From contig JASVEC010000011.1 in assembly GCA_030770535.1 (NCBI GenBank), positions 806,001 through 870,000 of the forward strand: a stretch of 64,000 nt of DNA, given 5' to 3'. Shown here in pieces: positions 1 to 10,989 of this stretch. A program made the translations under genes and the position numbers. The DNA comes from Batkoa obscura. Its lineage: Eukaryota; Entomophthoromycota; Entomophthoromycetes; Entomophthorales; Batkoaceae. Under the pieces are notes generated by a model. That model saw only the letters and a list, made by a program, of their open reading frames with translations. It had not been told where the DNA came from and searched no databases. The first letter of the stretch is position 1, and every line of letters begins with the position of its first letter.

Positions 1-1246
1 AAAATGTTATCTTTTAGCCATTTACTTGATCACTATTGGCTAAGGAATGTGTTATCATAGATTGTGATTCGTTACTATTGGCCAATTAATTTTATTTGGT
101 CACAATTACTTGAGGCTTTTTGGATCTTTTTTGGTTTGTATTTGATTTTTTAGATAGTGGAGTTTTCATTTTGGGTTTAGTTTTAACTATGATTTAATGA
201 ATATTTTAAAGTTCATTAGCCACTTGAGTACTATAAACGAGTTTTGCTCGTAAAATTAGCTTTAGCTAAGCAAGATCATTCTTCAATAATCAAAAGGATC
301 AAAAATTCTGATCCAATCGAACAGAATTTTTTTTGAATGTTTGGTACTCAAAGGGTTAATGTTAATATTAAATAATGTTTTTGATATAGTTTTACCATCA
401 CTTTGATAAAGATATAAAATTAAAGTATGTGAACTGGAACAACTTTAAATAGATTTCTGGTTTATAAATAGTTTAAAAATTAAAACAATTGTAACTAGTT
501 TATAAACATTATGTAAACTACTTTTTATTAATAGTAATTTAAACATATAAAGTGTGTATTATAATTTATTACTGCTATATTTATAATAAATAATGGTTAA
601 CTAAATTTTTTTATCTGTTTTATTACAATTATCTTTTGAATGTCTAAAAAATATTTAAAGCCTTGATATTTTGCTTAAGGTTTTAATTTAAAATTTACTT
701 TAAACTTAATTATTATCAAAACATTAAAAAAATAGAAAATGATGTTTACTATGTGTTAAAAATGCAATATTTATTATTATTGGTTATGATATATATTCAA
801 TTTTGAAGAGTTGATATTAAGCATATAGAGCAAGAAACATAAATTACAACTATTTGTTAATTACTTTATATAAATAATGTTAAAACCTAAATAAATTTAA
901 ATAAAAATCATAACCGTATAATTGATACAAACTTTTTAATACGTTCATTTACTACATATATTTATAGTATATAGTAAAGCCTAGACCTCTTAATAGTGAT
1001 AATTTTTATAAAGGAATATCTAAGTTTATAATCTTTTACTAATCCTATCTTTTAAAAGTACCAAACAAGTTTAACTATAATAAAAATATAATACCTTGTG
1101 ATTTCCATAATATAATTATATAATACTATCCTTATAGTCATTAATTTCATTTAATTATCCACTTTAATTACCGTTTGTAAACCATAATTATCAAAATAAG
1201 ATGTACAAAAAAAAACAAATAAATTTATCATAAACTATATTTGTAA
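1..1246. other. AT-rich stretch without a recognised gene
   Basis: Very AT-rich on both strands with no exon-like open segment, RNA gene or clear repeat that I can support. It lies downstream (3') of the HMG-box gene and may hold the end of a neighbouring gene cut by the window edge. Confidence 0.5.
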
Positions 1247-2125
1247 TTAATCAGAATAATCCATTGCTTGTTCATCAAATTGTTCATTAGGATCACGGGA
1301 CTGTTCAAAATCATCTTCATAAAATGTTTCACCTTCTTCTTCGAGACCTCCTTCATTAGAATCTTCAAAGTTCTCTTCGATAATTTGTGGCTCTGGTTTT
1401 TGACCATTACCTGGTGCATACGATGACATTTCTTTTTCATATCTTATTTTGTCTTGATCATACATGCGATAATATTTCTATCATACTTTTAGTTTTGTTT
1501 TTATATGTAAATTCCAACTGTTACCTCTTTTTCTGAATTATCAAGCTCTTTCCAGCGTGCTCCAAGTAATTTAGTAAGATCACTTAAAGTAGCGTCTTGA
1601 TTTTCTTCCCTCATTTTCGCTCTCTCAAGCTGACAAAACATAAAAAATGCGTTAGCTGGTCTTTTTGGTGCATTAGGATCTTTTTCGGGTCTTCTTTTTT
1701 CAACTACTACTTCTTCCTATAATTATGAGTAATGGGTTTTCGAAACATAATATTTATTACGTCAGATGATATATCACTGTCAACTGGTGAGCCTTCACGC
1801 ATTTCTGTAAGCTTTTCAAGTAAAATACTAAATTTTTAGTTATTATTTTATGACTTTTTTTAAATTTGTACCTCTTTTCAAATTTTAATTCTTTTAGTCG
1901 ACGATCATATTTTGCCATCTTTTTGGCTAAGTCTTCAGCTTCCTATTTTTGGCTTAATTTTAATTTATCAAGTTACTACTGACTTACAGTTTCTGCATCT
2001 CGTACTTGTACTTTTAAAGATTTATACTTTCTTTTATATTTTGCATCATTTTTGTCTATCTATTTTTAATATCAATTTTAAACTAATCATAATACAAAAT
2101 TACCCTCCATTGCTCTTGATGCCAT
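1247..2125 (-). CDS. Nhp10-like HMG-box protein (INO80 complex type)
   Basis: Spliced minus-strand gene. It starts at the ATG at 2125 (MASRAMED...) and ends at TAA 1247-1249. I read about six exons split by short GT-AG introns. An N-terminal coiled-coil region rich in Lys/Glu (YKRKYKSLKVQVRDAE) is followed by an HMG box opening with DPNAPKRPANAFFMFC and continuing through LLGARWKELDNSEKE and YYRMYDQDKIRYEKEM. The tail of about 50 residues is strongly acidic. Coiled coil, one HMG box, then an acidic tail is the layout of yeast Nhp10, a DNA-binding subunit of the INO80 chromatin remodeller, so a nuclear role in nucleosome or DNA binding is inferred. Other single-HMG-box proteins remain possible. 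The HMG box is clear; the Nhp10 assignment is less sure. Confidence 0.75.
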
Positions 2126-3113
2126 TAACAATGTAAATTAAAAAAGGTTACAAATTATTTAAACTTTAAATGAGCCAGGTTTGTTATTTTATCAACATGT
2201 TACCATCCATTTTCCCTAAAAGCAAATCAGAATCCCATGTCACTTGGGCAATAAGCATTGGTTGCTATTTATTCATTTTGTATCACTTGCTTTTGATTTC
2301 AATTTTCCTAAATTCAGTAAAATTAAAAGTGAAGCTAATATAAACTATTCTCTGCCCAAAAAATCATTACAATAATATTTGACAAGAGCTTTAAAGATGT
2401 TAGTATTAATATTGAATTGGTATAAGATGATTAAAAAAGCGACATATTTTAAAAAAAAGTGCACAAGTCATTTATAAAAGTCAATCATAGTCAGTGAAAT
2501 CGTTTTTAAAAGTACTATCGAGTTAAAGCTAATGTTTTGAAAAAAACATCCATCAAATATTATTTGTAAACAATTCTTTGTGATGTGAATTTATTTTAAA
2601 GTTGAAGAGGTAATTATATGCAATAGTTTAGTTATGGTTAATAGGATAAATGGCCCGCTCTCATTTAAAAGCATAATATCTTGAGTCAAACTTGGTGGTT
2701 TAATAGACTTAATAGTCAAACATTATTTTAGTTCTTTTTATATTTCTAAGCAATTTTGTGGCACTTTAAAATGGAAGTATAAAATTAAAAATGATAATTC
2801 GATATATGGAATCATGATACCATAAGTAGTAATCAAAGGAAACATAATAAATAATAAAACAAAGAGCTAATAAAAGGATACTAAGACTACTAAAAATTAA
2901 GTTAATTGAATACATAAAGCTATTAAACATTACAAACTAAAAGAATTGAAAAAATATAATATTCATGTTTGGCTTTATTTTTAAGCTCTTATGAAGAAAA
3001 ACAACTGCAAAAACAATAAAGTTATACGTGAATAAAATTTATAAAAAAAGATTGCTACTTCGGATAGCTATAGCACTATATAATTTAAAATTATAATTAA
3101 TATAAATCATTTC
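2126..3113. other. intergenic region, nothing recognised
   Basis: Lies between the start of the HMG-box gene and the end of the PKA regulatory gene, so it should hold the HMG-box promoter on its left. No exon-like segment or repeat was seen. Confidence 0.5.
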
Positions 3114-4520
3114 TTATTTCTGACCATCATTAGTAAGTGAATAATTCTCACTATTTCTTTTGATGATTTCTACAACTGGACCAAGTAAGCGTACAAATGC
3201 CTTTTTACCAAGAGTGGCGCATTTTAGTCGCCCACGAGCACTAACTGTAGCCTTTCTTGGTTCCTCATTCAGTAGTGCAAGTTCTAAATATTATAAAAAT
3301 AATCAAAAATAATTAAAAATGATGATTCAAAAATTACCTCCAAAATAGTCTCCCTTTTTCAATGAAGGTAGGTTATGTGCGACGCCATTTTCATCTGTTT
3401 TAGTTATTGAAGCTTCCCCAGATTCAATAATATAAAAATTTTCTCCAGTGTCCCCTTGTTTAAGTACAATTTCTCCATCATTATAAATAATTGATTCTAA
3501 AGCATCAGCAACCTTATGCCTTTCATAGGGCTCAAGATTAGTTAATAAAGGAACCTCTTCAAGGAAGGATTCATACATGCGACGTTTTCTAGAAGTTTGT
3601 TCCATCAAAATTTTTCTAAAAGTTACTCTATCTAATGCCCAAAGTACAGCATCCTCTGTACAAGTTACAGTTGCTGCACGTGGTGCATTATACATCAATG
3701 CTAATTCTCCAAAACTACCTCCTGCGCTATAAGAAAGTACTTTAACTTTACCACCATCCTTTTCAACATAAACATCAAACGAGCCACTTTCCACCACATA
3801 AAAATAATCTCCTACCCCTCCCTGTACAATAATATCTTCCCCTCTAAAAACTCGTTTTTCTGACATGGCATCGATAACATCCTTGTGTTGTTCTTCATCA
3901 AGGTTTTTAAATAAAAAGTTGTTAGAAATAGAACTTTCAATTCGGCTACGTTGTTCTGGGTTTTTATCTACATAGATTTTAACAAACTCGCCATCTTTTG
4001 TTGGTGCCATGGATTCAGCACTGATAGAGGTACGTCTACCCCTATTATAAGATGGTGGCTCAAATGGGACATCATCATCACTTGAAGATAATAGAAAACT
4101 ACTATCTGAAGCAGCATCTGAAATTATTTCATTTCCAGATAAATATACATCACTTCCGTCTGTGGATTCTAAGGTATTAATTGGCTCTTCAGCTGAGAAA
4201 TCAACTGGGAAATCAGCTGGAAGAGATATCAAATCTTTATTTTCGTTAATAGAACGTTTTTGTATTTCGTTATTGTTTTCAGCTCTAGTGACTAAAATAA
4301 AGGGTAAATTGTATTATTTAAACGATAATAAAAATAAGATACCTAAATTCAAAAGGTTTAAACGCTGTTCAATTAATTTTTGATTGAAATAGTCAGCACA
4401 GTACTGATATATATCTTTTGGGTTATCTTTGGTAAGTTCCGCCTTTAATTTTTCACATAGAGTTTCTACAGAAGGAAAAAGCTCCTCGATAGAATAGTTT
4501 AAAGAAGAGTTATTGGACAT
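3114..4520 (-). CDS. BCY1: cAMP-dependent protein kinase regulatory subunit
   Basis: Three exons (4343-4520, 3338-4291, 3114-3283) give 433 residues; all junctions are in phase. Residues ~5-45 ([19 protein letters not shown]) form the docking/dimerisation helix bundle expected of fungal Bcy1. After an acidic Ser-rich linker comes the inhibitor motif RRTSIS, whose serine can be phosphorylated by the catalytic subunit (RII-like). Two cyclic-nucleotide-binding domains follow. Domain A has the phosphate-binding cassette [16 protein letters not shown], and domain B has [16 protein letters not shown], which spans the last intron. Both keep the conserved Glu and Arg that hold cAMP. The protein binds and silences PKA catalytic subunits until cAMP rises. 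Function and limits are well supported by the family. Confidence 0.95.
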
Positions 4521-5303
4521 GCTTCAATATTAAAACAACCTATTTTAAATGTTTCGTTCGTTCAACAATAATATCGTTATTATGTATTATAGATTTCAAT
4601 CCTCTAATTTAATAATTAAATTGATTATAATACTCACTATTTTTTAAAAAAAGAGATTGTTTCCTCCAACTTAACGTTCAACTTATTTTAAGTTTCTAAC
4701 TTAACCAATTCAGTCACAATAGGTCGAATAGTTGTTACTTAATTGGTTATTCTATTCTGCCACTTTTCTTTCATTGGTTTGCTAAATTTAATTCTTATTC
4801 AAAATAGAATCCTACTTTATAATTGCACATCATCAAAATTAAAATGACTTAAAGTAACCTAAAAAATAAGACTTATATTCCGTGCAGCTAATAATAGAGA
4901 CCAAGTTATTACTTATTTTTATATTTAAACTTTCAAATCTAAAAACAGAAGTATAACTATTTCAAATAGGAGTTATTATGCTATATTATTGATGAAATTA
5001 TATTTCCATAAGAATCAAGATTTTTAAAACTGGTATTTTCTATTGAAAGTCCTATGGGTAAAAAAATTTAATGTCAATTTGTATAAAAATATTCTAAATT
5101 CAAAGTCATCAATTATTCCTTAACATGATCAAAGTAAAAAATAACGGTATCTTATACATCTTAATTGCCCAACCTCAAAACTGAAGTTTATATTAAACTA
5201 GTTTTATACGATTTCAAGGTGTTGATTTAAAAAAATGAAACGAATTTTTATTTAATATTTTTAAACTCACTTAAGTTTTATAATAGTTGTTCAAAGTGAA
5301 ATA
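4521..5303. other. intergenic region upstream of the PKA regulatory gene
   Basis: Presumably includes the PKA regulatory-subunit promoter (just right of 4520). No open exon-like segment or RNA gene seen. Confidence 0.5.
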
Positions 5304-5632
5304 TACCCTTTTTTGCTAATGTTTAAAAAAGTAGTTGATGGCATCATACAAACAATTGAAGACTATTTTTCAACAAGTACTAAACATAATGGTAAAAAAA
5401 GTACCTTATTTTATCAAAAATAATTTTTTTCATAAAAAACATTGAAAGTGTAAAATTAATACGCTCTAAAAAGTTTCTACAAAATTTTAAATTTTTTGTT
5501 CAAAATAAAACTATATTTTAATGAATTCGATGTCTTTTTTTATCATCATATTTGGTACTTTGTTGAAAAATAGTCTTCAATTGTTTGTATGATGCCATCA
5601 ACTACTTTTTTAAACATTAGCAAAAGAGGGTA
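5304..5632. mobile_element. 329 bp palindromic TA-flanked MITE
   Basis: Two arms of about 80-105 bases face each other around a ~120 base centre. The left arm begins TACCCTTTTTTGCTAATG at 5304 and the right arm ends with its near-perfect reverse complement at 5632. Both outer edges abut a TA (5302-5303 and 5633-5634), the expected target duplication of Tc1/mariner-type elements. No coding sequence lies inside, so this is a non-autonomous or foldback element. The arms differ at only a few positions, so it looks fairly young. The transcript would fold into one long hairpin. Confidence 0.85.
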
Positions 5633-5917
5633 TATTTCAGCTTATTTTAAATTAAACAAGCAACACTATTGCATTTTTCAAAGTTCCATCTTGGGATTTT
5701 TTATTGAAATGAATACAAAAATATGGTGGATAAAAAAAAGCTAATATTAAGTTGCTTACATATAAGTACGATTACTATTAACTTAAAATGATATTGAAAA
5801 AATAATCAAAGATACATTTTTCAAAAATATTTCAATAAAGTTAGACAGTAGACTGAACTTAATCGATATTTTATTTTAACAAAAAAGGCAACAAATCTGT
5901 TATAGTAGCTTTCACAA

Positions 5918-7221
5918 TTAAACAAACTTATTCAACCATTTAGTGACCATTTTTGCCATAAGGGAGGAATGATCTAAAATCATTATTACTTGTTGCTACT
6001 AAATAATAAGTAATAGTTTACCTAATATAAAAGCATGGGGAATCTGTTGATTACAAAGGAGGATATTAGCTAAATAAGAACCATTAAATTATACTAAAAT
6101 ATATAATATAAATCTTTACCATTAGGAATCAATTTCTTCATATTAATATAGTGCTTTTCAGGTGCCCAGCCGTCATTTTTACCATAGTAGATTGTTAACT
6201 TTTTCTCATTTTTAATATAAAACTCTTCATCTAAATCGGTAATTTGGATCATTTCTTCAAATCCTGTCTGTAAACAATTTTGGGCATTTTTATGTGTACT
6301 AAAAATAATAGAAGTTAAGGTTAACAATATAATATACGATATAATATATATCAAACAAAAGGATATAATGCTACATTATCTACGGTAATTGATGTATATC
6401 TATCACTATGCCATGTGAAAAGTTTTACAGTTAAAAATTTGACCCAGCGTGGCAATAGACTTACCAAAAATACAACCCACATCGCTATCATTATTGGGTA
6501 TTTTAAAAACAAAAACTAATAATGATATAGAGTGATCTGTTTAACAAAATAAATATTCCTTACACTACACATTTTGACACCATTAGGTGTATTTTTGATA
6601 TCACATAAAGCAGGGAATAAGTTGATTATATGCTTAATGTTATAATTTGGTCTTTGTTTTAAAACCTTCGTGTATATGTTAAAATATAAAAAATGAATAA
6701 CACTATAGACTTACTTGTTCAGCTAACCAGCCACCCATAGAATGGGACATAAAGAAATAGTCAGTATCCCCTGGGTAGCTTTCAACTATCTTATCCAAAC
6801 AATGCAGTTTGAACTCCACTTGGTCGTTTAAGCTATATATATTTTTTGAAACCAAGTTTAAACTTTGACTTGAGCTATGGCCTACATGGCCGACTATTTT
6901 TAATTTTGTTAATTATATATTATCCTCCTTAATGTTATATTCTTTTACTCAGTATGATCTCCAGACCTCGGTCTAAGTTATTATAAACTTGGTCTAAAAA
7001 ATCCATATAATACTCAGGGATACCAGGGTTTCCTATTATACAAAAAATGAAATCCTTCATATACAAACATTCCTCCTTTGTTTACCTGGGTAGAAGATTA
7101 ACACTCTTTTTTTATCCTTATTCCTATTTTGTGGCCATAGGTAAGAGACTGCTCCCATCTTCAATTCAGGTATTGAAAACACACTTTTATATGGTAGCTT
7201 CAAATATTTTAAATTGTCCAT
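5918..7221 (-). CDS. lipid-droplet-associated hydrolase-like (LDAH), copy 1
   Basis: Eight exons: 7086-7221, 6949-7032, 6715-6893, 6564-6665, 6357-6515, 6120-6267, 6022-6069, 5918-5973. They join in phase to 303 residues. Landmarks are the oxyanion-type GNPGIPEYYMDFLD, the nucleophile elbow SHSMGGW (Ser in S-H-S-M-G, so the first Gly of GxSxG is Ser here), LFPALCDIKNTPNG, KLTIYYGKNDGWAP with the probable acid, and the C-terminal IPHAFIL with the probable catalytic His. These match the LDAH/C2orf43 alpha-beta hydrolase family found on lipid droplets; the true substrate is unsettled in the family. A hydrophobic stretch near FLFLKYPIMIAMWVVFLV may be a membrane or droplet anchor. It is tandem with a second copy in the same orientation, 550 bases upstream. 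Confidence 0.88.
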
Positions 7222-7573
7222 CGTATTTTTAAATATAAATAAATGAAAAGAGTATTTTTCTCCTCATTATTGCATATCCTTTTTTCCACTATTTCTCCTG
7301 AGTTATCAAATGATTTATTCAAGCTTAATAGAATAATATGATAATTGAAGAAAATGGGCATTATGTTGTAGTTGTAATGATACTGCACTTTTGAACACGT
7401 CACATCTTTTTAAAAAACTTGGCAAACTCATTACATTTATAGCAATTTGTTTTGATTATTTGGCATATTAGCTTTAAGTTAATTGACAGTTTATTTTAGC
7501 CAAAATTAGCAAAATATTTCAACATTAAATAGCAAACTACTTCATCTATTATTAAAAAGTAGTATTTTAATAC
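7222..7573. other. spacer between the tandem LDAH genes (promoter of copy 1)
   Basis: Noncoding AT-rich spacer; should hold the promoter of the left copy. Nothing else recognised before the small repeat at 7574. Confidence 0.5.
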
Positions 7574-7680
7574 ACGGTGACGTTTTTTTGGTTTCATCAC
7601 TTTTTCTATTTTTTAAGCGCTATTTGAGTGGAAAGGCTATTAGTAAAATTCTTAAACAAAAAAACGTCCTCATATGTCAC
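7574..7680 (+). mobile_element. ~100 bp TA-type MITE, family A, copy 1
   Basis: Diverged copy in the spacer between the two LDAH genes. It contains the core AAGCGCTATTTGAG and ends CATATG. The outer TIR bases are altered, so it is an older copy. Confidence 0.75.
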
Positions 7681-7772
7681 AATGAAACAAAAAATAAATA
7701 TATAATCTTTAAAAAATCATATTTTAATTTTATGAAATAATAATTCTAACGCCTTTATTGACGATGATATTA

Positions 7773-9073
7773 CTAAATAAGTTCTGCCAACCACTTAGTA
7801 ACTTTTTCAGCCATAATGGGAGAATGATCTAAAACTATTACTTGTTATCACTTAATAAAAGATGACTTACCTAATACGAAAGCATGTGGAAGTTTTTGAT
7901 CACAAAAATGAATATTGGCTAAAAAATTAATACATAAATAAAGCATAAATAAAAAAATGTCAACTTTACCATTAGGAATCAATTTCTTCATATTGATATA
8001 ATGTTGTTTAGGTGACCAGCCATCATTTTCACCATAATATATAGTTAATTTGTTCTCATTTTTAATATAAAACTCTTCGTTTAAGTCAGAAATTTGAGTC
8101 ATTTCTTGAAAGCCCATATTTAAGCTATTCTGGGCATTTTTATGTGTATTTACAATAACATAGGTTAGGGCTAATAATATAATATACGATATAATATATA
8201 TCAAACAAAAGGATATAATAACAAATTATCGACAGTAATTGCTGCATTTCTATCGTCTTGCCCGGTATAAGTTTTTGTAATGTAAAATTTCAACCAACGT
8301 GGTAATAAACTAAACAAAAATATAATCCACATCGCTGCCATCATTGGGTATTTTAAAAACAAAAACTAATAATGATATAGAGTGATCTGTTTAACAAAAT
8401 AAATATTCCTTACACTACACATTTTGACACCATTAGGTGTATTTTTGATATCACATAAAGCAGGGAATAAGTTGATTATATGCTTAATGTTATAATTTGG
8501 TCTTTGTTTTAAAACCTTCGTGTATATGTTAAAATATAAAAAATGAATAACACTATAGACTTACTTGTTCAGCTAACCAGCCACCCATAGAATGGGACAT
8601 AAAGAAATAGTCAGTATCCCCTGGGTAGCTTTCAACTATCTTATCCAAACAATGCAGTTTGAACTCCACTTGGTCGTTTAAGCTATATATATTTTTTGAA
8701 ACCAAGTTTAAACTTTGACTTGAGCTTTGCCCTACATGGCCAACTATTTTTATAAATACGTTAGATGTATGCTAAATCCTTTTTATCGTTCTCATTTACT
8801 TAATATAATCTCCAGACTTCGGTCTAAGTTATTATAAACTTGGTCTAAAAAATCCATATAATACTCTGGGCAGCCAGGATTTCCTGATTTAAAAAATAAA
8901 ATTTAACTATATATCAAACTTTACTTTTCATATTTACCTGGAAAAAATATCAATACCTTATTTTTACCCTTGATTTCGTTTTGTGGCCAAAGATAAGATA
9001 TCGCCCCCATTTTTATTTTAGGTATAAAAAATACACTTTTATATGGTAAGCTCAAATACTTTAGGTTGTTCAT
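7773..9073 (-). CDS. lipid-droplet-associated hydrolase-like (LDAH), copy 2
   Basis: Eight exons with the same positions and phases as copy 1: 8938-9073, 8800-8883, 8565-8743, 8414-8515, 8207-8365, 7970-8129, 7871-7918, 7773-7828. They give 307 residues; the four extra come from an earlier acceptor in exon 6 (NSLNMGFQEM). Motifs GNPGCPEYYMDFLD, SHSMGGW, YYGENDGWSP and LPHAFVLDH are all kept, so this copy also looks functional. From 8343 to 8727 it is identical, introns included, to the matching part of copy 1, while exons outside differ clearly and the outer introns have drifted. That points to recent gene conversion. The substrate is unknown. Confidence 0.88.
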
Positions 9074-9759
9074 TGTTTTATTGAATATTGAAAAGTAAAA
9101 AGGGAACCATTGATTTAAATCCCTTTTTTGCTATCTTTTTGTACTATCATTTATTTATTTTCTTGCTCGTCAAGCGGGAGCTTTTTGCTATAATTTCTTG
9201 AAATCCGAGATGATTTTAACCTCCAATTTGATTGGTTAAATGCAAAATATAGAATTTTTGAAAAGGGAAAGAGATAAGTATCAACCGTGTACTTGCAATA
9301 ATAATTGCACTATTGATCACCTACATAGAATGAATATTGTATTGGATTTAAGTTTGAGGAGAATTTTAAGTATTAGTGTGTAGTAACCATTCACAACATC
9401 AAATAATAGATAACATAGCCTATATTTCGTATTTAAACTTTATACTTATTTTCTTTATATTTTCTGACATACTTTTTTCACTTATGTTTTTAATTCCTAT
9501 TTTCGATTTATGCAAATAGAAAGGATATAAATTCTGTTAAGTACTTCAGTGTGTTAAATAACTATGATAACTTGTAATATCAAATATTTGAAAACCCATT
9601 TTTGAAAACTCAAGATCCCATAAAATCTCTACCAGAAATCTCGTGCGTTAGTAAAAAACGAACAAAAGATAAAATTAGCCAATAAAATAAGCAATAGACC
9701 AATTAACCTATCCGAATTAAATTTCATGGCAAAAATCTCGCTCATTTTCTTTTTATAAA
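9074..9759. other. divergent promoter region between LDAH copy 2 and COX13
   Basis: The two flanking genes are transcribed away from each other, so both promoters must lie here. No exon-like sequence or repeat found. Confidence 0.5.
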
Positions 9760-10339
9760 ATGTTAACCAGTAGACTCTTCTTCAATAGTACCAAAGCTAG
9801 TGCACGTAGTAGCTTACGTCAATATTCTTCTACTGCTTCTTCTTCAGCTAGAGAAAAGTATTTTGAAGAATTAAAGCATACCCAAGAGCATGCTAAAAGT
9901 AAATTTTCGACAATTTAAATATAAAAAAAATAAAAGATGCAATAAAATAAAAAATACATTCAGGACAAATACTAAAAAAATTAAATAGAAGCCACCAATA
10001 CCTGGCGTTTAATTTCATTATACGTTGCAGGTCCAATTTTAATTGTTACCTCTTATAACGCTTATCGTATTGCCAAAGATCATGAAGAACACATGAAGCA
10101 CCACCCTTATGAGTTTAAACCATGGCCTCATCTTCGTATCCGTAATAAGGTATTTTTTTTTCACTTCTAATTAATTTTTGATCTAACTTCCTTTTTTTTA
10201 GGCTTTCCCATTCGGTGATGGTAATATTATATGATTAGGTAAATAAAAATGAATGAGTTTTAATCTATTTTTTTATTTAGGTGACCATACTCTCTTCCAT
10301 AACCCATCTATCAATTTAGATCCACCAAAGGATAACTAA
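9760..10339 (+). CDS. COX13: cytochrome c oxidase subunit 6A/13
   Basis: Four exons (9760-9898, 9989-10149, 10202-10220, 10281-10339) join in phase to 125 residues. The Ser/Arg-rich N-terminus (MLTSRLFFNSTKASARSSLR) fits a mitochondrial presequence. One transmembrane helix follows (RLISLYVAGPILIVTSYNAY). The C-terminus is the family hallmark: EFKPWPHLRIRNKAFPFGDG, then DHTLFHNPSINLDPP. The protein is a nuclear-encoded peripheral subunit of complex IV in the inner mitochondrial membrane. Exon 3 is only 19 bases and encodes AFPFGD. Confidence 0.95.
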
Positions 10340-10989
10340 GATTTTTATTTCGATATCGAATAAATCAAAGTTTTTAAGTTAACTTAAACTGTATCGATAT
10401 TTCAATATTTTATTGGGAATGAGTAATTTTTTGGAAATTTCATTTATCTTGGAATGGCTTTATTAAAAACAATATCTCATATTTATAGCAAAATTATATC
10501 AAAAAAAAATACTTTCGAAACGTAAGATAAAAAACTTCTTAATATACACATTGATATTACAAATTTAAAGTTTCAAGAAATAATCGTCAGATATAATAAG
10601 TGTAATGACATAATGAAGTATATAAAATTTTATTTAGTTTGGTTAATTATATAAAAATTCTGTGCATAGGTTTATTTTTTTAAATTTTACTTTGTAAACA
10701 AAAAAGTATATATTAAAATTCTACATTATATTGTTTAATCTTATACAATATATGTCATCAAATAATATAGACTTGGGCAATGATGCTGTTATTTTGAACT
10801 TGAACCTTATTGCAGTTAAAATCTCAAAAATATTTCAAAAATCAATCAATCAAAAGAACCTAAAGAATTTACTAGAAATAGAAAATTACAATTCTATAAA
10901 AAAATTAATAATTTTCAAAAGCAAAATAATTTTATTTCTAAAATTCATTTTTTTTATTTAAAAAAAATATTTGTAAAATATAACCATAG
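10340..10989. other. spacer before the Mms22-like gene
   Basis: Holds COX13 3' sequence and probably the promoter of the next gene. An open frame at 10731-10961 (MFNLIQYM...) is not joined to a known product by a good splice pair. It could be an upstream exon or chance. Confidence 0.4.

Noticed and set aside
10731-10961. Possible upstream exon or small gene before the Mms22-like gene
   Set aside because: No donor/acceptor pair joins it in frame to 10990, and the end of the frame is AT-rich Ile/Phe sequence.
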